Below, one piece after another: positions 47,329 to 55,663 of a DNA stretch of 55,663 nucleotides. The DNA is from Prevotella sp. (GTDB taxonomy: Bacteria; Bacteroidota; Bacteroidia; Bacteroidales; Bacteroidaceae). The stretch lies in the NCBI GenBank assembly GCA_017458005.1, contig JAFTGH010000052.1:1-55663 (forward strand), read 5' to 3'. A program made the position numbers and the translations under genes. Every line of letters starts with the position of its first letter. Positions within the stretch are counted from its first letter, which is position 1. The notes under the pieces were generated by a model, which was given only the letters and a program-made list of their open reading frames with translations, was not told where the DNA came from and did no database searches.

Positions 47329-49968
47329 ATGAAATTGAGATTCAGTATACGCTATCGTACGGCATGGGGGGAGAGCCTGCATGTCTGCATCGCCTATCAT
47401 AGTCAAGATGGTACTGTTAGGAAGTATAATCTGTTGATGCAAACGGAGGATGGAGAGTTGTGGACTTTGGAGACTGCCGCATTGGAGTCTCGTCAGCATC
47501 CGCTATCCCATATCGTCTATATCTACCAAGTAGAGAATGCCGACGGGGATGTCCTACGGAGGGAATGGGACATGGTGCCACGTATCTACCATTTCGACAC
47601 GTCGAAGGACTATCTCTTCCCAGACCAATGGCATGACATGCCCTTACCCTATCACCTCTATACCAATGCCTATCTGACGATGATGAAAAGACATGCCAAC
47701 GAGCATGTGGAGGCTCTTCGCCTTCCATTGTTCCGTCGCACGATTACTTTCCGAGTGTCAGCCCCGCAACTGCAACCAGGACAGTCGGTAGCCATCTGTG
47801 GCAGTCATCCTGCTATTGGCAGTTGGAACACCTCACGCTATCTTCGGATGGAATATGCTGGGCAACACGAATGGATGCTGACTGTCAATGCCTTGGGCAT
47901 GATATTCCCAATCGAGTATAAGTATGTGGTAGTCAATGATGAGACGCATGAATTAGTCTGTTGGGAAGAGGGTGACAATCGTGTGATCGATGACAGCCAA
48001 CAGCCCTCAGCAAATAGTCAGGAACTCATCAGCGATGGACAGGTGCTGGTGCTTTATGGGGAGCAGTTGCGCTTACGGGAGCAGACTTGGCGTGCGGCAG
48101 GTGTCGCTGTCCCAGTGTTCTCCCTACGTAGTGAGCATTCCTATGGAGTAGGTGATTTCGGCGACCTGAGACGACTGGTTGACTGGGCTGTGCTAACGGG
48201 AATGAAAGTCATCCAACTGCTACCCGTCAATGATACAACGGTCAGCCATAGTTGGCAGGACTCTTATCCTTATAATATTATCAGTGTCTTTGCGCTCCAT
48301 CCGCATTATATTGACTTGGAGGCGGCAGGCACGTTGAAGTCCAAGCAGGTGATGACGAAGTTCCATCGTCGCAGACAAGAACTGAATGCTTTGTCATATA
48401 GTGACTATGAGGCAGTAGACCGTGTGAAGAATGAGTATTTGGGGCTGCTCTTTGAAGAGAAGGGAAAGACTATCATGGACAGTCCCGAATATAAGGACTT
48501 TGTCAAGAAGAATGAGGAATGGTTGAAACCGTATGCGGCTTTCATAACCACCCATTCACCCCATCAAAGCCATCAGCCCCATTACACCTATTTCCTTCAA
48601 TACCTCCTTCACCGGCAATTGAAGTCTGCTGCCGACTATGCCCGCTCCAAAGGAGTTATCTTGAAAGGCGACCTGCCTATTGGAGTCAACCGCGAGAGTG
48701 TGGAGACCATGGAGCATCCTGCGCTCTTCCACCTTGACTCGCAGACAGGAGCGCCCCCCGATCTGTTCACCTCTCAAGGACAGAACTGGGGATTCCCCAC
48801 CTATCAGTGGGGGGATGAGTTAGTCGACTGGTTCCGCAAACGTCTTAAGCACATGGAGCAGTATTTCGATGCCCTTCGCGTCGACCATATTCTGGGTTTC
48901 TTCCGTATCTGGGAGATTCCAAGGGATGCCGTCCATGGACTATTGGGGCATTTCTCACCAGCCTTGCCGTTGACAGTCGGTGAGATAGAGTATTTTGGAC
49001 TGCCGTTCCGAAAGGACTTGTTTACTCGTCCGTTTATCAACGATCGTTTGATAGAACGTCTGTTTGGCATACATGCACAATATGTCCGTGACAACTTCTT
49101 GGTGCGCAAGGCTTATAATCTCTACGACCTGAAAGACGAATGTAATACACAGCGTAAGGTGGAGGCACTATTTGCTGACCGACGAGACGAGAGTAGTTTG
49201 TGGATTCGTGACGGACTGATGCGACTGATCAGTAATGTGCTTTTTGTCGAGGATCCGCGTCAGCCAGAGATGTACCATCCGCGTATTGGTGCTATTAACG
49301 AACCCATCTTTGAGGCATTGAGTAATGAGGATAAGGATGCGTTTATGCGACTCTACAACAACTTTTTCTATCAACGTCACTCGATGTTTTGGGGACAACA
49401 GGCACTTAAACGCATACCTGCCATACTGAAGGATTCCAGACTGCTTATCTGTGGAGAAGACCTTGGCATGCTTCCTGACTGTGTGGAGCCTGTTCTCGAC
49501 CAGTTGCGTATCCTCACCTTGGAGATTCAGCAGATGCCTAAGCAACAAGGTTTCGAGTTCGCCCATCTGGAGGCTAATCCCTACCGCTCTGTATGTACTA
49601 TCTCCACCCACGATATGTCGCCTTTGCGACTTTGGTGGCAGGAGAGTCCCGAGCGTCGTCAGCGGTTCTATGTCACGATGTTGCAAAAGGAGGGTCGTGC
49701 GCCTGAGCAGTTGCCAGCCCACCTTGCCGAAGAGATTGTCGCTCGTCACTTGTATTGCCCCTCCATGCTCTGCGTTCTCCAGTTGCAAGACTGGCTTGCC
49801 ATGGACAGTGAACTACGTTCGAAGAACCCGCAGGAGGAGCGCGTCAACGTACCGAGCGATCCTTATAACCGTTGGAAGTATCGTATGCACCTCACTATCG
49901 AGCAACTTCTCTCCGCCGACCGCTATAATAATAAGGTGAGAACCATGATAGTGCGCAGCAAGCGGTGA
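47329..49968 (+). CDS. malQ: 4-alpha-glucanotransferase, DPE2-type with tandem CBM20
   Basis: A 879-residue cytoplasmic amylomaltase of family GH77. Residues about 1-110 and 135-240 look like two starch-binding CBM20 domains (the second has ICGSHPAIGSWN). The GH77 barrel follows, with FDALRVDHILGFFRIWEIP (nucleophile Asp519), CGEDLGMLPDCV (acid/base Glu710) and STHDMSPLRLWW (Asp762). The length and tandem CBM20 layout match plant DPE2 and many Bacteroidota enzymes rather than short E. coli MalQ. It transfers glucan units between maltodextrins or glycogen. The linker near residue 222-234 carries low-complexity SQQPSANSQE, and another odd stretch THSPHQSHQPH lies near 406-416. Confidence 0.92.
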   Translation: MKLRFSIRYRTAWGESLHVCIAYHSQDGTVRKYNLLMQTEDGELWTLETAALESRQHPLSHIVYIYQVENADGDVLRREWDMVPRIYHFDTSKDYLFPDQWHDMPLPYHLYTNAYLTMMKRHANEHVEALRLPLFRRTITFRVSAPQLQPGQSVAICGSHPAIGSWNTSRYLRMEYAGQHEWMLTVNALGMIFPIEYKYVVVNDETHELVCWEEGDNRVIDDSQQPSANSQELISDGQVLVLYGEQLRLREQTWRAAGVAVPVFSLRSEHSYGVGDFGDLRRLVDWAVLTGMKVIQLLPVNDTTVSHSWQDSYPYNIISVFALHPHYIDLEAAGTLKSKQVMTKFHRRRQELNALSYSDYEAVDRVKNEYLGLLFEEKGKTIMDSPEYKDFVKKNEEWLKPYAAFITTHSPHQSHQPHYTYFLQYLLHRQLKSAADYARSKGVILKGDLPIGVNRESVETMEHPALFHLDSQTGAPPDLFTSQGQNWGFPTYQWGDELVDWFRKRLKHMEQYFDALRVDHILGFFRIWEIPRDAVHGLLGHFSPALPLTVGEIEYFGLPFRKDLFTRPFINDRLIERLFGIHAQYVRDNFLVRKAYNLYDLKDECNTQRKVEALFADRRDESSLWIRDGLMRLISNVLFVEDPRQPEMYHPRIGAINEPIFEALSNEDKDAFMRLYNNFFYQRHSMFWGQQALKRIPAILKDSRLLICGEDLGMLPDCVEPVLDQLRILTLEIQQMPKQQGFEFAHLEANPYRSVCTISTHDMSPLRLWWQESPERRQRFYVTMLQKEGRAPEQLPAHLAEEIVARHLYCPSMLCVLQLQDWLAMDSELRSKNPQEERVNVPSDPYNRWKYRMHLTIEQLLSADRYNNKVRTMIVRSKR

Positions 49969-49983
49969 TGGCTCTTTAGTCTG

Positions 49984-51231
49984 TTATTCATACCGCATGG
50001 AACGGGCGGGATGAATACGGGATACGAGGAAAGAGGGGGCGATGAGAACGAAGAGGGTGACGACAAGGGTGGCGATGTTGAGTAGCACGATGATGGCGAT
50101 ATTGAGTTCCATAGGTGCTGTGGTTACATAATAATTGGCGGGGTCGAGTTTGATAAAACCAGTATACTGCTGCAACAAGATGAGGCCAATACCGATAAGG
50201 TTGCCCCAGAGCATACCCTGTCCGATGATGAAGACGGCAAACCAGAGGAAGGTATGGCGCACACTCTTGTTACGTGCTCCTAATGCTTTCAGCAATCCTA
50301 TCATCTGCGTACGCTCTAAAATGATGATAAGTAGACCGCTAATCATGGTGAAGCCGGCAACACATACCATGAGGACGAGGATAATCCACACATTGATATC
50401 GAGAAGGGATAACCAGGAGAAGACCTGGGGATAACTCTCTTGTATGGTATGGGAAGTCAATATCTCCCCATAACTGTCAGTATGTCTGTTGACCCTCTCA
50501 ACTACCAAATCAGCGGTAGTCTTCAGTTGGTTGAAGTCACTTACCAGTAGTTCCGCGCCACTACATTGGTCGGCATTCCATTTGTTGAGTTTGACAGGGA
50601 CGGGGAGGTCGGTAAAACAAAGGCTCTCGTCAAACTGTGTCATATTAGTCTCGTAGATGGCAGCCACCGTGAAACGACGCGCCCTGACATCATTGTAACT
50701 GATAAAATAGGCGAAGACACGATCACCAGCCTTCAGTTTGAGTTTATTTGCCATCCTCTGCGAGATGACTAGTTGGTTGGAGTTCTTCTTACTGGAGAAC
50801 TGAGGCATCTTGCCAGCCACGATATTATTCTGTAGGAAATGGGTGTCGTAGTCCTCACCAATACCTTTGAGAACGACCCCAAGGAAGTCATCGTCCGTCT
50901 TGAGAATACACTGTGTCAACGCATAGCGACCGACATGCCGTACACCGGGTATGCCTTTTAGAACACGCATCAGCGAGTCGTCGATGCAGACAGGATAGGG
51001 TGTGGTGCTTTGGGAAGTCAGGAAACTCTCCACTTGGATATGGCTGCCGAAACCGACAACCTTGTCACGGATGGTATGCTTGAACCCCATGATGACACTG
51101 ACCGTGACAATCATCACGGCAAGTCCGATCGCGACACCGATGGTGGCTATACGAATAGCGGGACGACTCACTTTACGCAGGTCGCCATGATCGGAATAGA
51201 TCCTGTGGGCAAGGAAAAACGGAAGATTCAT
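49984..51231 (-). CDS. FtsX/LolC-E-type ABC transporter permease
   Basis: A 415-residue inner-membrane protein. MNLPFFLAHRIYSDHG is typical for LolE/LolC proteins, followed by a first membrane segment (about 27-48), a large MacB-like periplasmic domain and three C-terminal membrane segments with MISGLLIIILERTQMIGLLKALGARNKSVRHTFLW, the family's coupling motif. It probably works in lipoprotein release to the outer membrane together with an ATPase (LolD) not present here. It shares one base with the upstream aminotransferase gene. Confidence 0.87.
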   Translation of the reverse strand: MNLPFFLAHRIYSDHGDLRKVSRPAIRIATIGVAIGLAVMIVTVSVIMGFKHTIRDKVVGFGSHIQVESFLTSQSTTPYPVCIDDSLMRVLKGIPGVRHVGRYALTQCILKTDDDFLGVVLKGIGEDYDTHFLQNNIVAGKMPQFSSKKNSNQLVISQRMANKLKLKAGDRVFAYFISYNDVRARRFTVAAIYETNMTQFDESLCFTDLPVPVKLNKWNADQCSGAELLVSDFNQLKTTADLVVERVNRHTDSYGEILTSHTIQESYPQVFSWLSLLDINVWIILVLMVCVAGFTMISGLLIIILERTQMIGLLKALGARNKSVRHTFLWFAVFIIGQGMLWGNLIGIGLILLQQYTGFIKLDPANYYVTTAPMELNIAIIVLLNIATLVVTLFVLIAPSFLVSRIHPARSMRYE

Positions 51232-52433
51232 TAATCCAAGACTCTTCCCGGGTAAGCCTCTAACGCTTTCTGTAGTACGACAAGGGCGCGCTCCAAGTCT
51301 TCCTTCTTCAGCACGTAGGCTATACGAACCTGATTGATGCCGGCCCCTGGCGTGGTGTAGAATCCAGCGGCAGGTGCCATCATTACCGTCTCACCCTCAT
51401 ACTCGAAGTCGGCAAGGCACCAGCGACAGAACTTCTCGGCATCGTCGACAGGTAGTTTAGCCACCGTGTAGAAAGCGCCCATCGGGATGGGGGAGTATAC
51501 CCCTGGAATGCGGTTGAGACCGTCAATCAGACATTTACGACGCTCCACATACTCGTCATAGACATCACGGTAATATTCCTCGGGAGCATCCAGCGAAGCC
51601 TCGGCGACAATCTGTCCTATCAGAGGAGGTGACAGACGTGCCTGACAGAACTTCATCACAGCCTTGCGTACCTCTACGTTCTTCGTGATCAACGCACCAA
51701 TACGGATACCGCACTCACTGTAGCGCTTTGAGACAGAGTCGATCAAGATGACATTCTGCTCAATACCCTCAAGGTGACAGGCGGAGATATAGGGTGATCC
51801 CGTATAGATATATTCCCGGTATACCTCGTCAGAGAACAAGTAGAGGTCGTATTTTTTCACTAAGTCACGGATCTGCTGCATCTCACGACGAGTATAGAGA
51901 TAGCCCGTCGGGTTGTTAGGGTTGCAGATCATGATGGCACGGGTACGGTCGTTGATCAATTCCTCAAACTTCTCTACCTTGGGAAGGGAGAAACCCTCCT
52001 CAATCGTGGTCGCAATAGTACGAATCTTCGCACCGGCAGAGATGGCGAATGCCATATAGTTGGCATAGGCAGGCTCAGGCACGATAATCTCATCGCCAGG
52101 ATTCAGACAGGAGAGGAAGGCGAACAATACCGCCTCACTACCGCCCGATGTGATGATGATATCGTCGGCAGTGACATTAATATTATATTTCGCGTAATAA
52201 CTGACTAGTTTCTCGCGATAACTCAAATAGCCCTGCGAGGGAGAATACTCCAGGATATTACGGTCGATTTCCTTCAAGGCATCAAGTCCTACCTGCGGGG
52301 TGGGCAGGTCAGGCTGTCCGATGTTCAGATGGTACACACGGGTACCCCTTTTCTTAGCGGCAGCGGCAAGAGGTGCGAGTTTCCGAATTGGTGATTCGGG
52401 CATCTCCAGTCCGCGAACAGATATTTCCGGCAT
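51231..52433 (-). CDS. Class I/II PLP-dependent aminotransferase (aspartate aminotransferase-like)
   Basis: A 400-residue fold-type I enzyme. YSPSQGYLSYREKL, CNPNNPTGYLYTRREM, YLFSDEVYREY and DSVSKRYSECGIRIGAL (PLP-binding Lys236) are present. It should transfer amino groups between amino and 2-oxo acids, most likely aspartate or a related substrate; exact specificity cannot be read. The next gene on the strand is the Lol-type permease. Minus-strand promoter at 52460. Confidence 0.88.
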   Translation of the reverse strand: MPEISVRGLEMPESPIRKLAPLAAAAKKRGTRVYHLNIGQPDLPTPQVGLDALKEIDRNILEYSPSQGYLSYREKLVSYYAKYNINVTADDIIITSGGSEAVLFAFLSCLNPGDEIIVPEPAYANYMAFAISAGAKIRTIATTIEEGFSLPKVEKFEELINDRTRAIMICNPNNPTGYLYTRREMQQIRDLVKKYDLYLFSDEVYREYIYTGSPYISACHLEGIEQNVILIDSVSKRYSECGIRIGALITKNVEVRKAVMKFCQARLSPPLIGQIVAEASLDAPEEYYRDVYDEYVERRKCLIDGLNRIPGVYSPIPMGAFYTVAKLPVDDAEKFCRWCLADFEYEGETVMMAPAAGFYTTPGAGINQVRIAYVLKKEDLERALVVLQKALEAYPGRVLD

Positions 52434-52459
52434 GTTCTCTAATTTACGTAAATCGGATG

Positions 52460-52491
52460 CAAAGGTACGAATTTAATTCATAATTCACAAT
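52460..52491 (-). promoter_or_regulatory. Promoter of the aminotransferase-permease operon
   Basis: -7 TACCTTTG (52460-52467) and an ATTG (52488-52491) at 20 bp on the minus strand. It is embedded in a low-complexity run of AATTCATAATTCACAATT-type words (52471-52508). Confidence 0.65.
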
Positions 52492-52508
52492 TAATAATTC
52501 ATAATTAT

Positions 52509-52540
52509 TTTGTGATATTCGGATTTTATGCTTACTTTTG
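52509..52540 (+). promoter_or_regulatory. Promoter of the pseudokinase operon
   Basis: -33 TTTG (52509-52512), 20 bp, -7 TACTTTTG (52533-52540). It makes ATG 52563 the likely start; an in-frame ATG at 52512 lies in the -33 box. Confidence 0.75.
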
Positions 52541-52562
52541 CGCAACGAAACGAACCAAAGAC

Positions 52563-53804
52563 ATGAATTACGAAGAACTATTGGCATCGAGAAAGGACGG
52601 GAAACTGAATAAGACCCGTCTGCCGATTGGCGATTACTACCGTCAGCAAATTGACGGGAAATATCGTAGTGTGGTGGATATCAAGCCTGAACTGAACAGT
52701 AACATTAAGTTCTGTGAGGCGTTGAAGACGGAGTGTGAGCAGAATGCGACTCTTACCAACCAGCATATCCTGCATTTCCGTCCGCAAGAGGAAGGTCATG
52801 ACATCACTCGTCTGGAGATGGAGCAGGGACAGTATCAGCCCTTGCAGCAGGTGTTGAATGACACCCCGTCCATTGTCGCAGAGCCTAACTTCATCGAAGA
52901 GTTCACCCGCCAGTTATTGGAGACAGCCGCCTATCTGCATGAGCAGGGAGTCTATGGCGTGTGCTATTCTCCCCAGACCGTATTCCTTCGTAAGGGTGAT
53001 AATGCCGTCTTGTTGTCGCATGTGGGCTCCCACTATCTGACGATGAGCGACCCCTCCCAACTTTATCATGACGGCATGGAGGAGTTTGTGGCTCCCGAGG
53101 TGATGAACAAAGGTACTATCGACAATCGTTGCGACATCTATTCCATCGGTAAGTTGCTGCAGAGAATCTTCGACCAGGCTGATATGCCATTGGCGTTGCG
53201 TAAGGTTGTCAAGCGTGCCGTCAGCGAGGCACCCGAGGATCGTTTCACTACCCCTACGGATATGTTGTCGAGCATCAATCGCAAACGCAACACCTACCGT
53301 TCCTTGGTGACGGCAGTCATTGCCCTTGCCATCGCAGGTCTGGCGATAGCCCTCTATTTTGATATGATGCCTGAGAGCAATCCCGTGGAGTTTGTAAAGC
53401 CTGCTCCCCGTCAGGCTACTGATGATCTGATAGATGACGGCTTTAATCCTGAGGAACTGGGTGTGACGAGCGACGGTGATTCTCTGGTGGCTGCCGAACG
53501 AATGTCACAAGAAGAGTATCAGGCGAAGGCTGAGGCAATCTTCCGCAAGCGTTACACAGAGGCTGCTGATAAGATTCTCTCCAAGATATATAATAAGGAG
53601 AATATGAATGTCAGTGAGAAAAATTTCCTGTCTCAGAGTGAGTCGACCGTTAATGACTTGATGAAGGCACAGCAGGAAATCGCCGCAGAGTCGGCACTTG
53701 ATCCTTCCAGAAGTCAGTTGATAGCCACAGAGATTATTGAGCGTCTGACAGAACAGAAGAAGAATGCGTTAGGTGGCTCCAACAGTCGTGGCATCCAGAA
53801 ATAG
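52563..53804 (+). CDS. Single-pass membrane protein with a pseudokinase domain
   Basis: 413 residues. Residues 1 to about 240 follow a Ser/Thr kinase fold: a helix with AAYLHEQGVYGV (alphaE), YSPQTVFLRKGDNAVLLSHVG in place of HRD...N...DFG, then MEEFVAPEVMNKGTIDNRCDIYSIGKLLQRIF (APE and alphaF-like) and KAVSEAPEDRF-like C-lobe end. No catalytic HRD Asp, DFG Asp or clear ATP-binding Lys is seen. A membrane helix follows (SLVTAVIALAIAGLAIALYF, about 260-280), then an exported acidic and helical domain of about 130 residues. It may be a signalling scaffold. It has its own promoter and precedes the DUF4494 gene by a 58-nt spacer. Confidence 0.72.
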   Translation: MNYEELLASRKDGKLNKTRLPIGDYYRQQIDGKYRSVVDIKPELNSNIKFCEALKTECEQNATLTNQHILHFRPQEEGHDITRLEMEQGQYQPLQQVLNDTPSIVAEPNFIEEFTRQLLETAAYLHEQGVYGVCYSPQTVFLRKGDNAVLLSHVGSHYLTMSDPSQLYHDGMEEFVAPEVMNKGTIDNRCDIYSIGKLLQRIFDQADMPLALRKVVKRAVSEAPEDRFTTPTDMLSSINRKRNTYRSLVTAVIALAIAGLAIALYFDMMPESNPVEFVKPAPRQATDDLIDDGFNPEELGVTSDGDSLVAAERMSQEEYQAKAEAIFRKRYTEAADKILSKIYNKENMNVSEKNFLSQSESTVNDLMKAQQEIAAESALDPSRSQLIATEIIERLTEQKKNALGGSNSRGIQK

Positions 53805-53862
53805 TTGCCCCCTCGTAATATCGTTATATCGCAATATTGAAATATCGCAAAAAAGAAAAAAT
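53805..53862 (+). repeat. ATATCGTTATATCG-type low-complexity spacer
   Basis: 58-nt gap between pseudokinase and DUF4494 genes, made of ATCG/ATATTG words. Positions 53818-53831 are the exact reverse complement of part of the nuoL-nuoM spacer. Confidence 0.7.
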
Positions 53863-54342
53863 ATGAGAAGTAGAACAGCAATTTGGTTTGAGTGTAAAAT
53901 CAACTACGAGAAGACCATGGAGGATGGTCTGCAGAAGAAAGTGAATGAGACCTATACCGTCGATGCCCTTAGTTTCACCGAGGCTGAGAAGCGCATCATG
54001 GAAGAGATGTCGAGTTATATCAGTGGTGAGTTCACCGTCAAGGATATCAAGATCGCTCCCTATAAGGAGATATTCTTCAGTGACGATCCCTCCGCCGACC
54101 GTTGGTATAAGGCAAAACTGCAGTTTATCACCATCGATGAGAAGACGGAGAAAGAGAAGCGAAGCAGTGTCAACTACCTCGTGCATGCCGCTACCTTGAA
54201 AGGGGCTGTCAACAATATTGAGGAAGTGATGGGAGGTACGATGATCGACTATGTCATCGCCAGTGTCACGGAGACGACGTTGATGGACGTTTTTGAGTAT
54301 GGCAAGTCTACTCAGGACGACAAACCAGAATACGAAGGATGA
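53863..54342 (+). CDS. DUF4494 protein
   Basis: A 159-residue protein beginning MRSRTAIWFECKINYEKTMEDGLQKKVNETYTVDALSFTEAEKRI. I recognise this as the Bacteroidota-specific DUF4494; the function is unknown. It has no signal peptide or membrane segment. The start at 53863 was chosen because a GTG start at 53773 would lie inside the pseudokinase gene. It overlaps the YggS gene by 4 nt (ATGA), so the two are coupled. Confidence 0.82.
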   Translation: MRSRTAIWFECKINYEKTMEDGLQKKVNETYTVDALSFTEAEKRIMEEMSSYISGEFTVKDIKIAPYKEIFFSDDPSADRWYKAKLQFITIDEKTEKEKRSSVNYLVHAATLKGAVNNIEEVMGGTMIDYVIASVTETTLMDVFEYGKSTQDDKPEYEG

Positions 54343-55016
54343 TGGACTACGATGTCAAAGGTCATTTGAAGCAAGTGCTTGCTGATCTGCCACAGGGTGT
54401 TCGCCTTGTGGCTATTAGTAAGTATCATCCCAACGAGTATATCGAAGCCGCCTATCAGGAGGGACAGCGTATCTTTGGTGAGAGTCATGAGCAAGAACTG
54501 CGCCAGAAAGTGGAGTCTCTGCCTAAAGATATCCAGTGGCATTTCATCGGTCATCTGCAAACCAATAAGGTGAAATACATTGCTCCTTATATCACGATGA
54601 TTGAGGCTGTTGATTCTCTCAAACTCTTAAGAGAGATAGACAAGCAAGCCGCTAAGAATGAGCGTGTTATAGATGTGCTGTTAGAACTCCATATCGCAGA
54701 GGAAGAGACAAAATACGGACTCACCCCTGACGCTTGCCGACAGTTGCTTGCAGAGGGAGAATGGCGTTCGTTGAGCCACGTCCGTATTTGTGGTTTGATG
54801 ATGATGGCATCGTATGTGGAGGATGAGTCACAGATTCGCTCGGAGTTCCGTATCGCCCGACAGTTGTTCGACGAACTCAAAACCCAGTATTTTGCTGATG
54901 AGCCTTCCTTCTGCGAACGCTCGTGGGGCATGAGTCACGACTATCCCATCGCAGTAGAGGAGGGTAGTACCATGGTACGTGTAGGCACCACCATCTTCGG
55001 ACCGCGAGTCTATTGA
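54339..55016 (+). CDS. YggS/PLPBP-family pyridoxal phosphate-binding protein
   Basis: A 225-residue TIM-barrel protein of the PLP-homeostasis family. VRLVAISKYHP holds the PLP Lys28, FGESHEQEL, WHFIGHLQTNKVKYIAPYI and GLMMMASYVED follow, and SWGMSHDYPIAVEEGSTMVRVGTTIFGPR is the phosphate-binding end. It binds PLP without known catalysis and helps keep PLP and amino-acid metabolism balanced. Coupled to DUF4494 by a 4-nt overlap. Confidence 0.93.
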   Translation: MMDYDVKGHLKQVLADLPQGVRLVAISKYHPNEYIEAAYQEGQRIFGESHEQELRQKVESLPKDIQWHFIGHLQTNKVKYIAPYITMIEAVDSLKLLREIDKQAAKNERVIDVLLELHIAEEETKYGLTPDACRQLLAEGEWRSLSHVRICGLMMMASYVEDESQIRSEFRIARQLFDELKTQYFADEPSFCERSWGMSHDYPIAVEEGSTMVRVGTTIFGPRVY

Positions 55017-55087
55017 CGCATTCTTTGCTTGTTGATGGAGTAAAACAACCTGAAGCATTTTCCTCATTCATCGTAAGATGCATAGGA

Positions 55088-55251
55088 ATCTTTTTTTCCT
55101 CCGTTCTCGTAACTCGTTTCTCTAAACGCTCAATACGATTATTGACTGCGTAACCACGCAGCAGATATTCTTTTAGCACTTTATTTGCCCATTGGCGGAA
55201 ATCGGTTTGGTACAATACGATTTCACCAGTTTGTCTTTCTTCCTGTGCCAT
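55088..55251 (-). pseudogene. RhuM-family remnant with a large internal deletion
   Basis: On the minus strand the frame starts MAQEERQTGEIVLYQTD and continues directly into FRQWANKVLKEYLLRGYAVN, then RIERLEKRVTRTEEKK. Both parts are characteristic of RhuM-family proteins but normally lie about 110 residues apart. The frame then runs into non-coding sequence after an A-rich stretch. It looks like a deletion remnant with the C-terminal part also gone. Full-length relatives have over 300 residues; their role is unclear (virulence or toxin-like). Confidence 0.7.
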
Positions 55252-55339
55252 TTATCGCCCCCAATACAGCCTTTCCTCTTAAATTTTCCGCCTATTAACA
55301 AACTTTAAGGGGGGTGACGCTTTTTAACTAAAAAAGTAG
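55252..55339. other. Intergenic DNA before the last gene
   Basis: Includes a G-rich run (AAGGGGGGTGACG) near 55308-55318. No gene or repeat is seen. Confidence 0.4.
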
Positions 55340-55347
55340 TACATTTG
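55340..55347 (+). promoter_or_regulatory. -7 box of the BspA-like gene
   Basis: TACATTTG at 55340-55347, 46 bp before the ATG at 55394; the -33 is unclear. Confidence 0.55.
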
Positions 55348-55393
55348 CAGCCAAATAACCCTTAACAATAACAATTTAATAAAACTAAAGCGT

Positions 55394-55663
55394 ATGAAAT
55401 GTAGATTTTTACTCTTAGTGGCAGCACTGCTGATGATGTGCAGTGGCGTGAAGGCTGACAATGTGTTGTATGCCGTGGTGGACGGTACCACGATGACTCT
55501 CAAGTATGGCGAGATAGAGGCGGGTGCTGTTGAATATCAGTATTGGAATTCAGACTGGAATGTGAGTTTCAAAGGAACTATCACAAAGGCAGTCATTGAT
55601 GCTTCCTGCGCCGCCTATGCAGCCGAATCGTATTCGAACCTTTTCCGTGAATGCGACAAATTG
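55394..55663 (+). CDS. N-terminal part of a secreted BspA-like leucine-rich repeat protein (partial)
   Basis: 90 codons to the window edge. A signal peptide (MKCRFLLLVAALLMMCSGVKA|D) is followed by VLYAVVDGTTMTLKYGEIEAG and then ITKAVIDASCAAYAAESYSNLFRECDKL. The last part matches the start of BspA-type surface proteins, where short leucine-rich repeats of the form (F/I)DxSFxxxxP...LFxxCxxL follow. Such proteins mediate adhesion in oral and gut Bacteroidales. The rest of the gene is outside the window, so length and repeat number are unknown. Confidence 0.75.
   Translation, partial: MKCRFLLLVAALLMMCSGVKADNVLYAVVDGTTMTLKYGEIEAGAVEYQYWNSDWNVSFKGTITKAVIDASCAAYAAESYSNLFRECDKL

Noticed and set aside
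1-55663. Search by eye for tRNA, rRNA and intact transposase genes
   Set aside because: None was recognised on either strand; a covariance-model scan would be needed to exclude short RNA genes.

Overview
The window looks like chromosomal DNA from a Bacteroidota species, most likely Prevotella/Segatella or a close relative. The evidence is indirect. Promoters carry the Bacteroidales -7 box TAnnTTTG, several with a -33 TTTG about 20 bp upstream. Complex I lacks NuoE, NuoF and NuoG. Surface proteins end in a short Prevotella-type C-terminal motif, and the last gene starts like a BspA-type leucine-rich repeat protein. I cannot name a species. No rRNA, tRNA, CRISPR array or intact insertion sequence was seen.

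Layout. 1-116 is the tail of a secreted protein. 313-1228 is a compact three-gene cassette (DUF3791-like, DUF3990 ADP-ribosyltransferase-fold, small helical protein). 1298-10400 is a beta-mannan utilisation operon: GH5_7 and GH26 mannanase lipoproteins, a CE7 esterase, a GH130 mannosylglucose phosphorylase, a GPH sugar symporter, a mannobiose 2-epimerase and a PafA-like phosphatase. Together these give the known route mannan to mannobiose to mannosylglucose to mannose-1-phosphate plus glucose. A small HTH gene follows, then nuoABCDHIJKLMN (10846-21039), with odd low-complexity spacers between some subunit genes. An outer-membrane beta-barrel gene lies between two terminators that share an 18-nt core.

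22356-37396 is on the minus strand. A 1188-residue secreted protein with a possible NodB-like domain is followed by a 46-codon peptide gene. Upstream of these is an exopolysaccharide operon read from a stand-alone response regulator through a sugar-1-phosphate transferase, a half-size TolC-like protein, a Wzc-like protein, a Wzy-like polymerase, three GT2 glycosyltransferases and a Wzx-like flippase. One GT2 appears catalytically dead.

37585-55663 is mostly metabolism and housekeeping: xylulokinase; manC-ptb-buk; glnS-TPR-DedA; mltG; a DPE2-type 4-alpha-glucanotransferase; a LolC/E-like permease with an aminotransferase; a membrane pseudokinase; DUF4494; and a YggS-type PLP protein. The window ends with a decayed RhuM remnant and the start of a BspA-like surface protein.

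Most worth following up: the 46-aa peptide gene coupled to the large secreted protein; the GT2 paralogue that has lost all three catalytic signatures; the sugar transferase with a pseudo-receiver and an acidic insert; a predicted small RNA at about 46123-46206; a perfect mirror-image divergent promoter built around a heptamer repeat (47248-47314); the ADP-ribosyltransferase-fold cassette; and recurrent low-complexity words between and inside genes. All family assignments are by reading the translated sequence. No database search was run.
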